A stretch of 45,593 bases of DNA from Dysgonamonadaceae bacterium (lineage in GTDB: Bacteria > Bacteroidota > Bacteroidia > Bacteroidales > Azobacteroidaceae). The stretch is taken from contig JAIRKO010000024.1 of assembly GCA_031260045.1 (NCBI GenBank), positions 1-45,593 on the forward strand, in the 5' to 3' direction. The translations under genes and the position numbers were made by a program. Shown in pieces: positions 1 to 7,967 of the stretch (the stretch's first letter is position 1; every line of letters starts with the position of its first letter). A model generated the notes under the pieces. It made no database searches, was not told the origin of the DNA, and saw nothing but the letters and a program-made list of their open reading frames with translations.

Positions 1-376
1 TACCTTTGCAGCGTAAAAATAAGGAAAATAAAAACAGACTAAAAGTATTTTTTCTTACAATTTTGGTGCTGTTTTGTTGCTTGATAATTTTTTATACGTT
101 ATTATTAACTGTATGTCAGAATGTTAGAAGATACCAGCCAAATTATTCACGTAAATTTGTCGTCCAATAAATATTTTGAATGTAATGGAGATACTTTAAC
201 ATAGCAGGACCTTGCAACAGCACGGATCATTACATGATTAAACGCCGCCACCCATTTGCACAGAAGGCTGGATGGTGATTTTCGATCGCCGAAGTCGATT
301 AAAATGGAGCGAAAAAATTTACATGAAGAAAAAATGGTGGACGGGAAAACGGTTACGGTGGTAGGAGCATAAAGAT
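1..376. other. Gene-poor leader region before cysN
   Basis: No intact gene is visible here. The first eight bases match the Bacteroidota -7 element TAnnTTTG (TACCTTTG), but the -33 side lies outside the window. Bases 14-180 are AT-rich and I see no structured RNA in them. Bases 186-372 hold protein-like fragments described as a pseudogene. An AGGAG lies 9 bases before the cysN start. cysD, the usual partner directly upstream of cysN, is not present. Confidence 0.6.
186..372 (+). pseudogene. Decayed fragment of an AAA-ATPase (AAA-ATPase_like/DUF1703 type)
   Basis: Reading from 186, one frame gives a 30-residue open stretch containing RYFNIAGPCNSTDHYMI and then a stop at 276-278. This resembles the N-terminal signature (FNTAGPCNPEDHYM) of the AAA-ATPase_like family whose C-terminus is a PD-(D/E)XK nuclease-like domain. 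In another frame, 310-372 encodes a piece ending HEEKMVDGKTVTVVGA and a stop, weakly like that family's C-terminal region. There is no P-loop and no room for the roughly 500-residue body, so this would be a gene deleted internally and decayed. The N-terminal match is the firmer part; the C-terminal match is speculative. No start codon is visible in frame. Confidence 0.4.
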
Positions 377-1642
377 ATGAATGGATATTTAGATATGGAA
401 CTCCTGCGTTTCACTACTGCAGGCAGTGTGGACGACGGGAAAAGTACGCTGATAGGACGTTTGCTTTATGACAGCAAGTCCGTTTTTGAAGACCAGTTGG
501 AAGCCGTAAAAACGGCAAGCGAGCGGCTGGGTAACGAAGAAATAAACCTTGCGCTGCTCACCGACGGGCTTCGCGCCGAAAGGGAACAGGGCATCACGAT
601 AGACGTTGCCTACCGCTACTTTGCCACGCCGAAGCGGAAATTTATCATAGCCGATACACCGGGACACATCGAATACACCCGCAACATGGTTACGGGAGCC
701 TCTACCGCCGATACTGCCGTCATACTTGTTGATGCGCGGAACGGCATCGTCGAGCAAACCAAACGGCATTCGTATATCGCTTCGCTACTGCGGATTGATA
801 ACGTGGTAGTGGCTGTAAACAAAATGGACTTGGTCGGCTTTTCGGAAGAAGTTTTCCTCAAAATCAAGTCGGAATACGCCACAATTGCCAAACGCCTGTC
901 CCTGAAAAACGTACACTACATTCCTCTCTCTGCGCGCGACGGCGACAATGTGGTCAATCCCTCCAGAAATATGTCCTGGTATGAAGGCGATACCTTGCTG
1001 AACCTGCTGGAAACCTTGCCCGTGAACGAAGGCTTGGACACGTTACCTATGCGTTTTCCCGTGCAATACGTTATCCGTCCGCAGAGCGACGGTTTTCACG
1101 ACTACCGCGCCTACGCAGGTCGGCTGGCAAGCGGCAGGATAGCGGTAGGGGACAAGGTTACCGTACTACCTTCGCTCACCGAATCAACCGTGAAAGCCAT
1201 TGACGAAGCCGAGCGGTCTTTGGATATGGCATTCGCCCCCCAGTCGGTTTCCATTCGCTTGAACGACGATGTGGACGTGAGTCGCGGCAACATGATTGTA
1301 AAGAGCGGCGACCTGCTGTCCATCGGCGCGGATATTTCCCTCTTGGTTTGTTGGCTCAATCACCGCCCGCTGAGCGTTGGCGCCAAATACATCGTCCGCC
1401 ATACCACAGACGAAGTCTTCGGAATTGTCAAGGATGTCTCTTTCAAGGTAAACATCAATACTTTGGAAAATATAACGGACAATAAGGTCGTCGAAATGAA
1501 CGACATCGCCCACATCCGGATGAAAACTTCCAAACCCCTGCGCTACGATTTGTATGCCGACAACCGCGTAACCGGAAGCCTTGTCCTCATCAATGAAGCC
1601 ACGCTGGAAACCGTAGGCGCGGGCATGATAGTTAATGAGTAA
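377..1642 (+). CDS. cysN: Sulfate adenylyltransferase subunit 1 (GTPase subunit of ATP sulfurylase)
   Basis: CysN is the regulatory GTPase that with CysD makes adenosine 5'-phosphosulfate (APS) from sulfate and ATP in the cytoplasm. All GTPase motifs are visible: P-loop GSVDDGKST (about residues 16-24), DTPGH, and NKMD. The EF-Tu-like beta-barrel domains follow and the protein ends VGAGMIVNE, typical of the family. At 421 residues it is shorter than E. coli CysN (about 475) and has no fused APS kinase (CysC). AGGAG lies 9 bases before the ATG; a second in-frame ATG at 395 is possible. It heads a same-strand run with cysH, the siroheme gene, hemA and hemL. No cysD lies directly upstream, which is unusual. 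Confidence 0.95.
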   Translation: MNGYLDMELLRFTTAGSVDDGKSTLIGRLLYDSKSVFEDQLEAVKTASERLGNEEINLALLTDGLRAEREQGITIDVAYRYFATPKRKFIIADTPGHIEYTRNMVTGASTADTAVILVDARNGIVEQTKRHSYIASLLRIDNVVVAVNKMDLVGFSEEVFLKIKSEYATIAKRLSLKNVHYIPLSARDGDNVVNPSRNMSWYEGDTLLNLLETLPVNEGLDTLPMRFPVQYVIRPQSDGFHDYRAYAGRLASGRIAVGDKVTVLPSLTESTVKAIDEAERSLDMAFAPQSVSIRLNDDVDVSRGNMIVKSGDLLSIGADISLLVCWLNHRPLSVGAKYIVRHTTDEVFGIVKDVSFKVNINTLENITDNKVVEMNDIAHIRMKTSKPLRYDLYADNRVTGSLVLINEATLETVGAGMIVNE

Positions 1643-1676
1643 ACGAGTTAACGATTTGCCGCGTTCTCGTTTACTC
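1637..1676 (+). other. Hairpin across the cysN stop codon
   Basis: An 11-bp perfect inverted repeat (arms 1637-1647 and 1666-1676, loop of 18) overlaps the cysN stop codon and precedes the cysH start at 1698. No T-run follows, so it is not a standard terminator. It may influence cysH expression or mRNA stability, or be a member of the short palindromic intergenic repeats seen elsewhere in this window. Confidence 0.5.
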
Positions 1677-1697
1677 GTCAATTTCAAACACAAATTT

Positions 1698-2411
1698 ATG
1701 AAGAACAAACAGGAACTAATCGAAGAACTAAATACGGCGTTTGAAGGGAAAACGCCGGAAGAGCCATTGAAATACCTGCTGCCCAAATATGGCAAACGCA
1801 TTGCTTTGGCTTCGAGTTTGGGTCTCGAAGATCAGGTGTTGACGGACATGATACTGAAAATCGACCCCTCATCCCGCATATTCACAATAGATACGGGACG
1901 TCTTTTCCCTGAAACCTACTCGTTGATAGACCGGACAAACATGAGGTACGACATAAAGATGGAAGTCTATTTTCCCGACCATGAGAGCGTTGAGAAGTAT
2001 GTTGTCCGCAACGGCATCAATGCCTTTTACGAAAGCATTGAAAAGCGGAAAGAATGTTGTCGGACGCGAAAAATTCAACCGCTACTGAGGGCGCTTTCCA
2101 CACTTGACGTGTGGATTTGCGGGCTTAGGCAGGAACAGTCGGTTACGCGTACCGGTATACGGACGGTCGAATGGGACGAAGCAAACAGCCTAATCAAAGT
2201 AAATCCCCTTGCCGGATGGAGCGAACAGGACGTTTGGAATTATATCAAAACTAAAAACGTACCTTATAATAAACTGCACGATAAAGACTACCCCAGCATC
2301 GGATGCCAGCCCTGCACGAGAGCCGTGCTAAGCGGCGAAGACGTTAGAGCCGGACGCTGGTGGTGGGAAAATCCCGAACACAAAGAATGTGGACTGCACC
2401 GAAGGAGTTAA
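1698..2411 (+). CDS. cysH: APS reductase (CysH family, 4Fe-4S type)
   Basis: CysH reduces APS or PAPS to sulfite using thioredoxin. The protein (237 aa from this ATG) is a PP-loop family member with ALASSLGLEDQVLTD near residues 37-50. It has the two cysteine pairs that bind a [4Fe-4S] cluster (CC at 120-121 and CxxC at 203-206) and the catalytic Cys in KECGLH (231). In this family the cluster marks enzymes that use APS directly, which agrees with the absence of an APS kinase here. The frame stays open to 1635, but the 21 extra residues would come from the hairpin region across the cysN stop; 1698 gives the usual N-terminus. It is likely cotranscribed with cysN. Confidence 0.93.
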   Translation: MKNKQELIEELNTAFEGKTPEEPLKYLLPKYGKRIALASSLGLEDQVLTDMILKIDPSSRIFTIDTGRLFPETYSLIDRTNMRYDIKMEVYFPDHESVEKYVVRNGINAFYESIEKRKECCRTRKIQPLLRALSTLDVWICGLRQEQSVTRTGIRTVEWDEANSLIKVNPLAGWSEQDVWNYIKTKNVPYNKLHDKDYPSIGCQPCTRAVLSGEDVRAGRWWWENPEHKECGLHRRS

Positions 2412-2458
2412 GAATTTTAAACTCTTAGTTCTCAATTCTTAACTATTAGTTCCTAACT
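2407..2458. repeat. Intergenic palindromic repeat, TTAAGAACTAAGAG-like family (copy 1)
   Basis: Arms GTTAAGAATT (2407-2416) and AATTCTTAAC (2434-2443) form an inverted repeat starting over the cysH stop codon. An ACTCTTAGTTCTC core sits between them and a further TTAGTTCC follows. Similar sequences occur at about 23722-23773, 26406-26462, 34063-34115 and 35722-35746. Confidence 0.55.
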
Positions 2459-2467
2459 TCCAATAAA

Positions 2468-2923
2468 ATGTACCTCCCAATCGCCATCAACATCACTGAC
2501 AAAAAGATACTGATTATCGGCGGCGGAAAAACGGGCTATCACAAAGCTGCCGTTCTGAGCCGATTTACCGCCGAAGCGACCGTCGTCTCCCCCCGTTTCC
2601 ACAGCGGGTTTCGCGATTTGCCTTTTACCCTCGTCGAAAAGGAATACGCAAAAGAAGACCTCGACGGTGTTGCGCTCGTATATATTTGCACGGAAAACGA
2701 ACAACTGAACAGGCAAATCAAACAGGACGCCGCCGAACGCGGCATTTTGGCTTGCGTTTGTGACAATCCCTCGCTTTGCGATTTTATCTCTCCCGCCATA
2801 TTTCGGCAGGACGGCATTTGCATCGCGGTATCCTCCGGCGCACGCGACGTTCGCCGCTCGATAGCCGTCAGAAACCGAATCGCGGCAATGGTCGAAAACG
2901 GGACTTTGGAAACGGGACGGTAA
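2468..2923 (+). CDS. Precorrin-2 dehydrogenase (siroheme synthase N-terminal/Met8 type)
   Basis: This enzyme oxidises precorrin-2 to sirohydrochlorin with NAD+, and in some members also inserts iron, on the way to siroheme, the cofactor of sulfite reductase. The 151-aa protein begins with the family's typical N-terminus (YLPIAINITDKKILIIGGGKTG), a Rossmann GGGxxxxHKA site at about residues 18-26, followed by the CTENEQLN and DFISPAIF segments of CysG/Met8. It ends after that core, so the C-terminal dimerisation part is reduced and there is no fused methyltransferase (CobA/SUMT). Its place between cysH and hemA links sulfate assimilation to siroheme supply. Confidence 0.9.
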   Translation: MYLPIAINITDKKILIIGGGKTGYHKAAVLSRFTAEATVVSPRFHSGFRDLPFTLVEKEYAKEDLDGVALVYICTENEQLNRQIKQDAAERGILACVCDNPSLCDFISPAIFRQDGICIAVSSGARDVRRSIAVRNRIAAMVENGTLETGR

Positions 2924-2960
2924 CGCCATACACAACATATATAGAAGGAGTATAACGAAA

Positions 2961-3863
2961 ATGATACGCTGCAAACTTGTCAATCATGCCGTCTGCGGGC
3001 TGGAAGAACGCGAACGCCTTACGCTCGCCGTTGCGGCGGACGAGGCGACACCGCATGTACTGCTCAAAACCTGCAACCGGACGGAACTGTATTGGGGCGA
3101 CGGGACGGTAGCGGACAACATCGTGCGCCATGTTTTCCGCGTTGCCGCCGGATTGGAATCCGCCTTGACGGGCGAAAAAGCCATACAGGGGCAAATAAAG
3201 CTGGCATACGCCGAAGCCCTCTCGAAATATAAACTATCGCCCACGCTCAACCGGCTGTTTCAAACCGCCATCTACACGGGAAAGCGCGTGCGGACGGAAA
3301 CCCGCATTGCCGAAGGCGCGGTATCGCACAGCGGGGTAACGGTGGAGATATTGAAGCGGCGGGGTGTCAATCCGAAGGACAAAATAATCGGAATCATCGG
3401 CGTGAATAAACTTATCGAAGACACGCTGAAATACTTGACTGCACGCGGAGCCGTAAATATTTTCCTCTCAAACCGGAACGTGGAGAAAGCGCAGAATTTA
3501 GCCGTCAGATACAAAGGAACGGCGATGGGACTTGACCGAAAAGCCCTGCTGATCGGGATGTCGGACATACTGATTTGCGCGACCGCAGCGCCGCATACGA
3601 TCGTCCGTCCGGAAGACTTGGTGCAAAAAACCGGAGACGTCCTCATTTTTGACCTTGCATTTCCGCGCGACGTTGACCCCGCCGTCGGACTGTTGCCCGG
3701 CGTAACCCTGCTGAATTTGGAGGACATAGAACTTTTTGCAAAAAAGAATATTTCCCTGCGGAAAGACGAAATAGCGAAGGCGGAAGCTATCGTCGAAGAG
3801 GAGATAATTAAGTTTTTTCGTTGGGCGCATAGGAGCGCTAAGTCCATAGCCCATAATCCATAA
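2961..3863 (+). CDS. hemA: Glutamyl-tRNA reductase, short form
   Basis: HemA reduces glutamyl-tRNA(Glu) with NADPH to glutamate-1-semialdehyde, the first committed step of the C5 tetrapyrrole pathway. The catalytic Cys lies in KTCNRTE (Cys38), followed by the GLES and GEKAIQGQIK segments typical of the family, then the NADPH domain around residues 150-280. Two features are odd. The protein is 300 aa instead of the usual about 420, ending where the C-terminal dimerisation domain would start. The nucleotide-binding loop reads GIIGVNKLIE, not a clear GxGxxG. A good AAGGAG lies 10 bases before the ATG, supporting the start. The next gene, hemL, begins 10 bases after the stop and performs the next step. 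Confidence 0.9.
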   Translation: MIRCKLVNHAVCGLEERERLTLAVAADEATPHVLLKTCNRTELYWGDGTVADNIVRHVFRVAAGLESALTGEKAIQGQIKLAYAEALSKYKLSPTLNRLFQTAIYTGKRVRTETRIAEGAVSHSGVTVEILKRRGVNPKDKIIGIIGVNKLIEDTLKYLTARGAVNIFLSNRNVEKAQNLAVRYKGTAMGLDRKALLIGMSDILICATAAPHTIVRPEDLVQKTGDVLIFDLAFPRDVDPAVGLLPGVTLLNLEDIELFAKKNISLRKDEIAKAEAIVEEEIIKFFRWAHRSAKSIAHNP

Positions 3864-3872
3864 TTAAATACA

Positions 3873-5150
3873 ATGAACCGCGAACAATCGAAGCAAGCAT
3901 ACGAAGAAGCTCTGCAATTTATTCCCGGCGGGGTGAACAGCCCCGTCCGCGCCTTGAAGAGCGTGGGCGAGCAGCCCCTGTTCATCCGAAAAGCCGACGG
4001 CACGGAATTAACCGACGTTGACGGCAACCACTTTACGGATTTTTGCCTTTCTTGGGGCGTATTTATACTCGGACATAACCATCCGCAAGTCAACAAAGCC
4101 GTTGTGGAAGCTGTCGCAAACGGGACGAGTTACGGGATACCTTCCCTGCCGGAAACCGAATTGGCGCGCCACGTGTGCAGCAGTTTGCCCGGCGTGGAGC
4201 GGGTGCGGTTTGTGAGTTCGGGTACCGAAGCCGTCATGTCGGCTGTGCGGCTGGCGCGGGGTTTTACGAACCGCTCTCTCGTCGTGAAATTCGACGGATG
4301 TTACCATGGGCATGTCGACCACCTGCTGGTTGCGGCGGGTTCGGGCGCGGCAAACTTGGCGAGCGCGTCTTCGGCGGGCGTTCCTGCCGGATTTGCGGCG
4401 CACACGATCAGTTTACCGTTCAACGACCGGAAAGCCGTCGAGAATCTTTTCCGGGAAAAAGGTCGTCAGATTGCTGCAGTAATCGTCGAACCCGTACCCG
4501 CCAATATGGGCGTTATCAACCCCGCCGCCGGTTTCCTGCTCTGCCTGCGGGAGTTGACCGCCAAATACAACGCGCTGCTTATTTTCGACGAAGTGATTAC
4601 CGGCTTCCGGCTCTCGCTGGGCGGGGCGCAGGAAACGTTCGGCGTTACGCCCGACCTGACGACCGTCGGGAAGATTGTGGGGGGCGGCTTTCCGGCGGCG
4701 GCTTTCGGCGGCAGGGCGGATATTATGTCGCTCCTTGCGCCCGACGGGGCTGTTTATCAAGCCGGTACATTGTCGGGCAATCCTGTTGCGATGAGCGCAG
4801 GCATCGCCGTCCTGCAACTCCTATTGGAAGAGGGATTTTATGACCGTTTGAACCGGAAAGCGGGCGATTTTATACGTCAATTAGAAAATGTCGTAGCGGG
4901 CAAAGGCGTTCGCGTCAATTCGCAGGGCAGTATGTTTACCCTGTTTTTTTCCGACGGCGAGGTCAAATCCTTTGAAGATGCGAAGCAAACCGACCGCGAA
5001 CGGTTCGGCAAATTTTTCCGGTATATGTTGCAAAACCGGTTCTACATCTCGCCCTCTCCGTTTGAAGCCTGTTTTGTTTCCGTTGCTCATAGCGACGGGG
5101 AATTGTGTCGGTTTATTGACGCCGTTGGCGGGTTTCTGGCAGTAGGCTGA
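3873..5150 (+). CDS. hemL: Glutamate-1-semialdehyde 2,1-aminomutase
   Basis: HemL is a PLP-dependent class III aminotransferase-fold enzyme that converts glutamate-1-semialdehyde to 5-aminolevulinate. The 425-aa length is normal. Visible family features are the N-terminal FIPGGVNSPVRA, SSGTEAVMSAVRLARGFT, YHGHVD, DEVITGFR, and the PLP lysine in TVGKIVGGGFPAAAFGG (about Lys267), then AGTLSGNP. It starts 10 bases after the hemA stop, so the two are almost certainly cotranscribed and feed uroporphyrinogen/siroheme synthesis. The base composition is GC-richer than the genes to the right. Confidence 0.96.
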   Translation: MNREQSKQAYEEALQFIPGGVNSPVRALKSVGEQPLFIRKADGTELTDVDGNHFTDFCLSWGVFILGHNHPQVNKAVVEAVANGTSYGIPSLPETELARHVCSSLPGVERVRFVSSGTEAVMSAVRLARGFTNRSLVVKFDGCYHGHVDHLLVAAGSGAANLASASSAGVPAGFAAHTISLPFNDRKAVENLFREKGRQIAAVIVEPVPANMGVINPAAGFLLCLRELTAKYNALLIFDEVITGFRLSLGGAQETFGVTPDLTTVGKIVGGGFPAAAFGGRADIMSLLAPDGAVYQAGTLSGNPVAMSAGIAVLQLLLEEGFYDRLNRKAGDFIRQLENVVAGKGVRVNSQGSMFTLFFSDGEVKSFEDAKQTDRERFGKFFRYMLQNRFYISPSPFEACFVSVAHSDGELCRFIDAVGGFLAVG

Positions 5151-5183
5151 CCGGCGGAAAATTGACGAAGTTACATGTAAGCC

Positions 5184-6572
5184 TTAAAAATCCGCATTTT
5201 TCGATGTACGAGGAAACGGAATCACATCGCGAATATTCGACATGCCTGTAATAAACAGCATCAAACGTTCAAAGCCCAAACCGAAACCGGCATGTGGCGC
5301 CGTTCCGAATTTGCGGGTGTCAAGATACCACCACAAACCGTCAAGCGACATGTTCAGTTCTTTGACGCGATTCATCAGTTTATCATAATCGGATTCCCTT
5401 TCGGAACCGCCGATGATTTCACCGATTTTCGGAAACAGAACATCCATTCCGCGAACGGTTTTTCCATCGTCATTTTGCTTCATATAGAATGACTTAATAT
5501 CTTTCGGATAATCGGTCATGATGACCGGACAACGGAAATGTTCTTCCACCAAATACCGCTCGTGTTCCGATTGCAAATCAACTCCCCAATGAACCGGAAA
5601 TTCAAATTTTCGACCGCTTTTTTCAAGAATTTCAACACCTTCGGTGTAAGTCAAACGAATAAACTTGTTGTTGAGTACAAAGTTCAATCGTTCAATTAAT
5701 TCATTGTCATACATGCTGTTGAGAAATTCAATATCGTCTTTCCCATGTTCCATAGCGTAAGAAATCACATATTTCAAGAAATCTTCCGCCAAGTCCATAT
5801 TATCGTTAATATCCAAAAACGCCGCTTCCGGCTCAATCATCCAAAACTCCGCCAAATGACGGGGAGTATTGGAATTTTCGGCGCGAAAAGTAGGTCCGAA
5901 TGTGTAAATTCCGCCCAGAGCCATCGCCCCCAATTCGCCTTCCAACTGCCCCGATACGGTTAAATTGGTATGCCGTCCGAAAAAATCCTGCGAATAATCG
6001 ACTTTTCCTTCGGGTGTTTTCGGCGCATTTTCAGGGTCAAGAATTGTAGCACGGAACATTGAACCTGCTCCTTCGGCATCGGAAGCCGTAATGATGGGGG
6101 TGTGGAAATAATAAAATCCCTGCTTGTTGAAATAGTCGTGGATGGCATACGCCAAATGATGCCGCAGCCTGAAAACCGCGCCGAAAGTATTGGTTCGCGG
6201 ACGGAGGTAAGCGATTTCCCGTAGAAATTCCAGCGAATGACCTTTTTTTTGCAACGGATAGGTTGCAGGATCCGCCTTTCCGTAAATTTCAATCTCTTTT
6301 GCTTGTATTTCAGCCGATTGTCCTTGTCCCAACGATTCGACCAGCATGCCGTTCACGCAAATACAAGCTCCGGTAGTGATTCCTTTCAAATATTCTTCGT
6401 CAAACTGCGGAAGATCAACAACAACCTGAATACTGTGAATGGTTGACCCGTCGTTCAAAGCGATAAATGCAACCTGTTTATTGCCGCGGCGGGTGCGAAC
6501 CCAACCTTTTACACAAACAGGCTTTCCAAATTCGGGACTTTTTAATAAATCATCTATTTTACTTCTTTTCAT
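5184..6572 (-). CDS. asnS: Asparaginyl-tRNA synthetase
   Basis: This class IIb synthetase charges tRNA-Asn. The protein (462 aa) has the N-terminal OB-fold anticodon-binding domain ([24 protein letters not shown]), class II motif 2 ([26 protein letters not shown]) and motif 3 ([27 protein letters not shown]). The [11 protein letters not shown] sequence distinguishes AsnRS from AspRS. It starts 15 bases after the stop of the pseudouridine synthase on the same strand, so the two probably share a transcript. It converges on hemL with 33 bases between stops. Confidence 0.97.
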   Translation of the reverse strand: MKRSKIDDLLKSPEFGKPVCVKGWVRTRRGNKQVAFIALNDGSTIHSIQVVVDLPQFDEEYLKGITTGACICVNGMLVESLGQGQSAEIQAKEIEIYGKADPATYPLQKKGHSLEFLREIAYLRPRTNTFGAVFRLRHHLAYAIHDYFNKQGFYYFHTPIITASDAEGAGSMFRATILDPENAPKTPEGKVDYSQDFFGRHTNLTVSGQLEGELGAMALGGIYTFGPTFRAENSNTPRHLAEFWMIEPEAAFLDINDNMDLAEDFLKYVISYAMEHGKDDIEFLNSMYDNELIERLNFVLNNKFIRLTYTEGVEILEKSGRKFEFPVHWGVDLQSEHERYLVEEHFRCPVIMTDYPKDIKSFYMKQNDDGKTVRGMDVLFPKIGEIIGGSERESDYDKLMNRVKELNMSLDGLWWYLDTRKFGTAPHAGFGLGFERLMLFITGMSNIRDVIPFPRTSKNADF

Positions 6573-6587
6573 TGAATTACGTATTTT

Positions 6588-7814
6588 TCAAGCAAACACT
6601 CCCATTTTGAGCATTGAAATTTCTTTATCTTCCAAATAGCGCCAATGACCGCGTTTCAGGTTTTTCTTCGTCAACCCTGCAAAATAAACCCGATCTAATT
6701 TCATGACGTGATACCCCAAAGCCTCAAACATACGGCGAACAATGCGGTTTCTGCCCGAATGTATTTCCACGCCGACCTGATCTTTATCCGTTTCGGTTAC
6801 GTAACTGATTGCGTCCGCATGAATTTCGCCGTCGTCCAATTCTACGCCTTCTGCTATTTTCTGCATATCTGCCACAGTCACATCTTTATCCAACCATACA
6901 TGATAGATTTTTTTCTTCTGGTATTTTGGATGCGTCAATTTGGAAGTCAAATCGCCGTCGTTGGTCAACAGCAACACGCCCGTTGTACCCCGATCTAACC
7001 GACCGACGGGGAAAATGCGCTCATGACAAGCCGTTTTCACCAAATCCATTACTGTCAATCTATCCTGCGGATCGCTGGCAGTGGTAGTTACGCAGTTTTT
7101 CGGTTTGTTCAAAAGCACATAAACTTTTTGCTCCAATTTGACCGGTTCGTTGTGGAATGTAACCTCGTCGGCGCGTTTCACTTTGGAGCCTAATTCGTTC
7201 ACTGTTTCCCCGTTGACTTTCACCAAGCCGGCGCGGATAAATTCGTCGGCTTCGCGGCGGGAGCAAACTCCTGCGTTAGCCAAATATTTATTCAAACGGA
7301 TCAATTCGTCGGGATCGAATTTTTCTTCCCTGTACTTGTTCGGTCTGTTTATTTTTTCCAACGATTTGTAATTTGCAGCATGTTGAAATTGCGGCTTTTG
7401 TTGCCGATAACCTCCGCGCCGGTCTCTGTTGTTGTAATCCCCGCCCTGTTGATAACCGGAGTTATTCGGGGCTTCACCCACGCGCGGTCTTCTTTTCTTT
7501 GATGCATCATAGTCGGATTGCCGGTTGTCGTAGGGATGTGAATAATTGTTATCATACGAACGTTGATTGTGCCGATTATAACCATTGTCGCGGCGGTCGT
7601 AATTATTTTCCCTGTTACCGTAATCATTTCTGCCGGAATTGTTTGAGGGTGAATAATTCGATCGCGGACGGTCGTAATTTCCGCCGTTTTGCTGATTCCC
7701 GTAGTTCGGGCGATTGTAGGACTGATACGGTCTTTTCATTCTGTTTTGACCGTCTTCCCTGCCGGTATCGTTATAACGATTACGCGGCTTCCATTCTTCA
7801 TTTTCTGTAGTCAT
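6588..7814 (-). CDS. rluB: 23S rRNA pseudouridine synthase, RsuA/RluB family, with low-complexity N-terminus
   Basis: The C-terminal half is an S4 RNA-binding domain (LIRLNKYLANAGVCSRREADEFI) followed by an RsuA/RluB catalytic domain with the active-site Asp in GRLDRGTTGVLLLTNDG and the GRNRIVRRMFEALGY segment. RluB is known to modify helix 80 of 23S rRNA; the exact target here is inferred. The first roughly 165 residues are disordered and rich in Asn, Arg, Tyr, Gly and Asp (RGG-like), probably RNA-binding, as seen in other Bacteroidota homologues. The frame can extend to a TTG at 7874, but the ATG at 7814 (MTTENEEWKP) is the better start. asnS follows 15 bases downstream. Confidence 0.88.
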   Translation of the reverse strand: MTTENEEWKPRNRYNDTGREDGQNRMKRPYQSYNRPNYGNQQNGGNYDRPRSNYSPSNNSGRNDYGNRENNYDRRDNGYNRHNQRSYDNNYSHPYDNRQSDYDASKKRRPRVGEAPNNSGYQQGGDYNNRDRRGGYRQQKPQFQHAANYKSLEKINRPNKYREEKFDPDELIRLNKYLANAGVCSRREADEFIRAGLVKVNGETVNELGSKVKRADEVTFHNEPVKLEQKVYVLLNKPKNCVTTTASDPQDRLTVMDLVKTACHERIFPVGRLDRGTTGVLLLTNDGDLTSKLTHPKYQKKKIYHVWLDKDVTVADMQKIAEGVELDDGEIHADAISYVTETDKDQVGVEIHSGRNRIVRRMFEALGYHVMKLDRVYFAGLTKKNLKRGHWRYLEDKEISMLKMGVFA

Positions 7815-7879
7815 TTGTTTGGAGAAATTAATTTTATTTTTTGTTTTTACCTCACGGTTATTATGATACCTCAAGTTGC

Positions 7880-7907
7880 TATTTATAAATTATGTAATTT
7901 ATAAATA
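7880..7907. other. AT-rich perfect palindrome
   Basis: Two 13-bp arms (7880-7892 and 7895-7907) are perfectly complementary around a 2-base centre. The site lies upstream of the rluB-like gene and downstream of purB. It could be an operator or a cruciform-prone spacer; no protein can be assigned. Confidence 0.5.
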
Positions 7908-7915
7908 GTATACGT

Positions 7916-7950
7916 CCCGCTCGGCGTAGTCAGAGACTACGCCGAGCAGG
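7916..7950 (-). terminator. Strong GC hairpin after purB
   Basis: A 13-bp perfect stem (7919-7931 with 7935-7947, 3-base loop), extended by a few pairs past one bulged base, lies 18 bases downstream of the purB stop. There is no clear T-run on the purB strand, so termination is plausible but the hairpin may instead protect the mRNA 3' end. Confidence 0.55.
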
Positions 7951-7967
7951 GTTTCTTACTTAATTCA

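Noticed and set aside
1..8. TACCTTTG as the promoter of the cysN operon
   Set aside because: It lies 370 bases before cysN with the pseudogene debris in between, and the -33 side is outside the window, so it cannot be tied to cysN.
181..372. Decayed 3' end of cysD
   Set aside because: Loose similarity (a GTGATTTTCGATCGC stretch and SIKMERKN) needs several frameshifts and gaps, whereas the AAA-ATPase signature reads through in one frame.
7815..7874. TTG start at 7874 for the rluB-like gene
   Set aside because: An ATG in frame at 7814 gives a normal N-terminus; the extension adds low-information residues.
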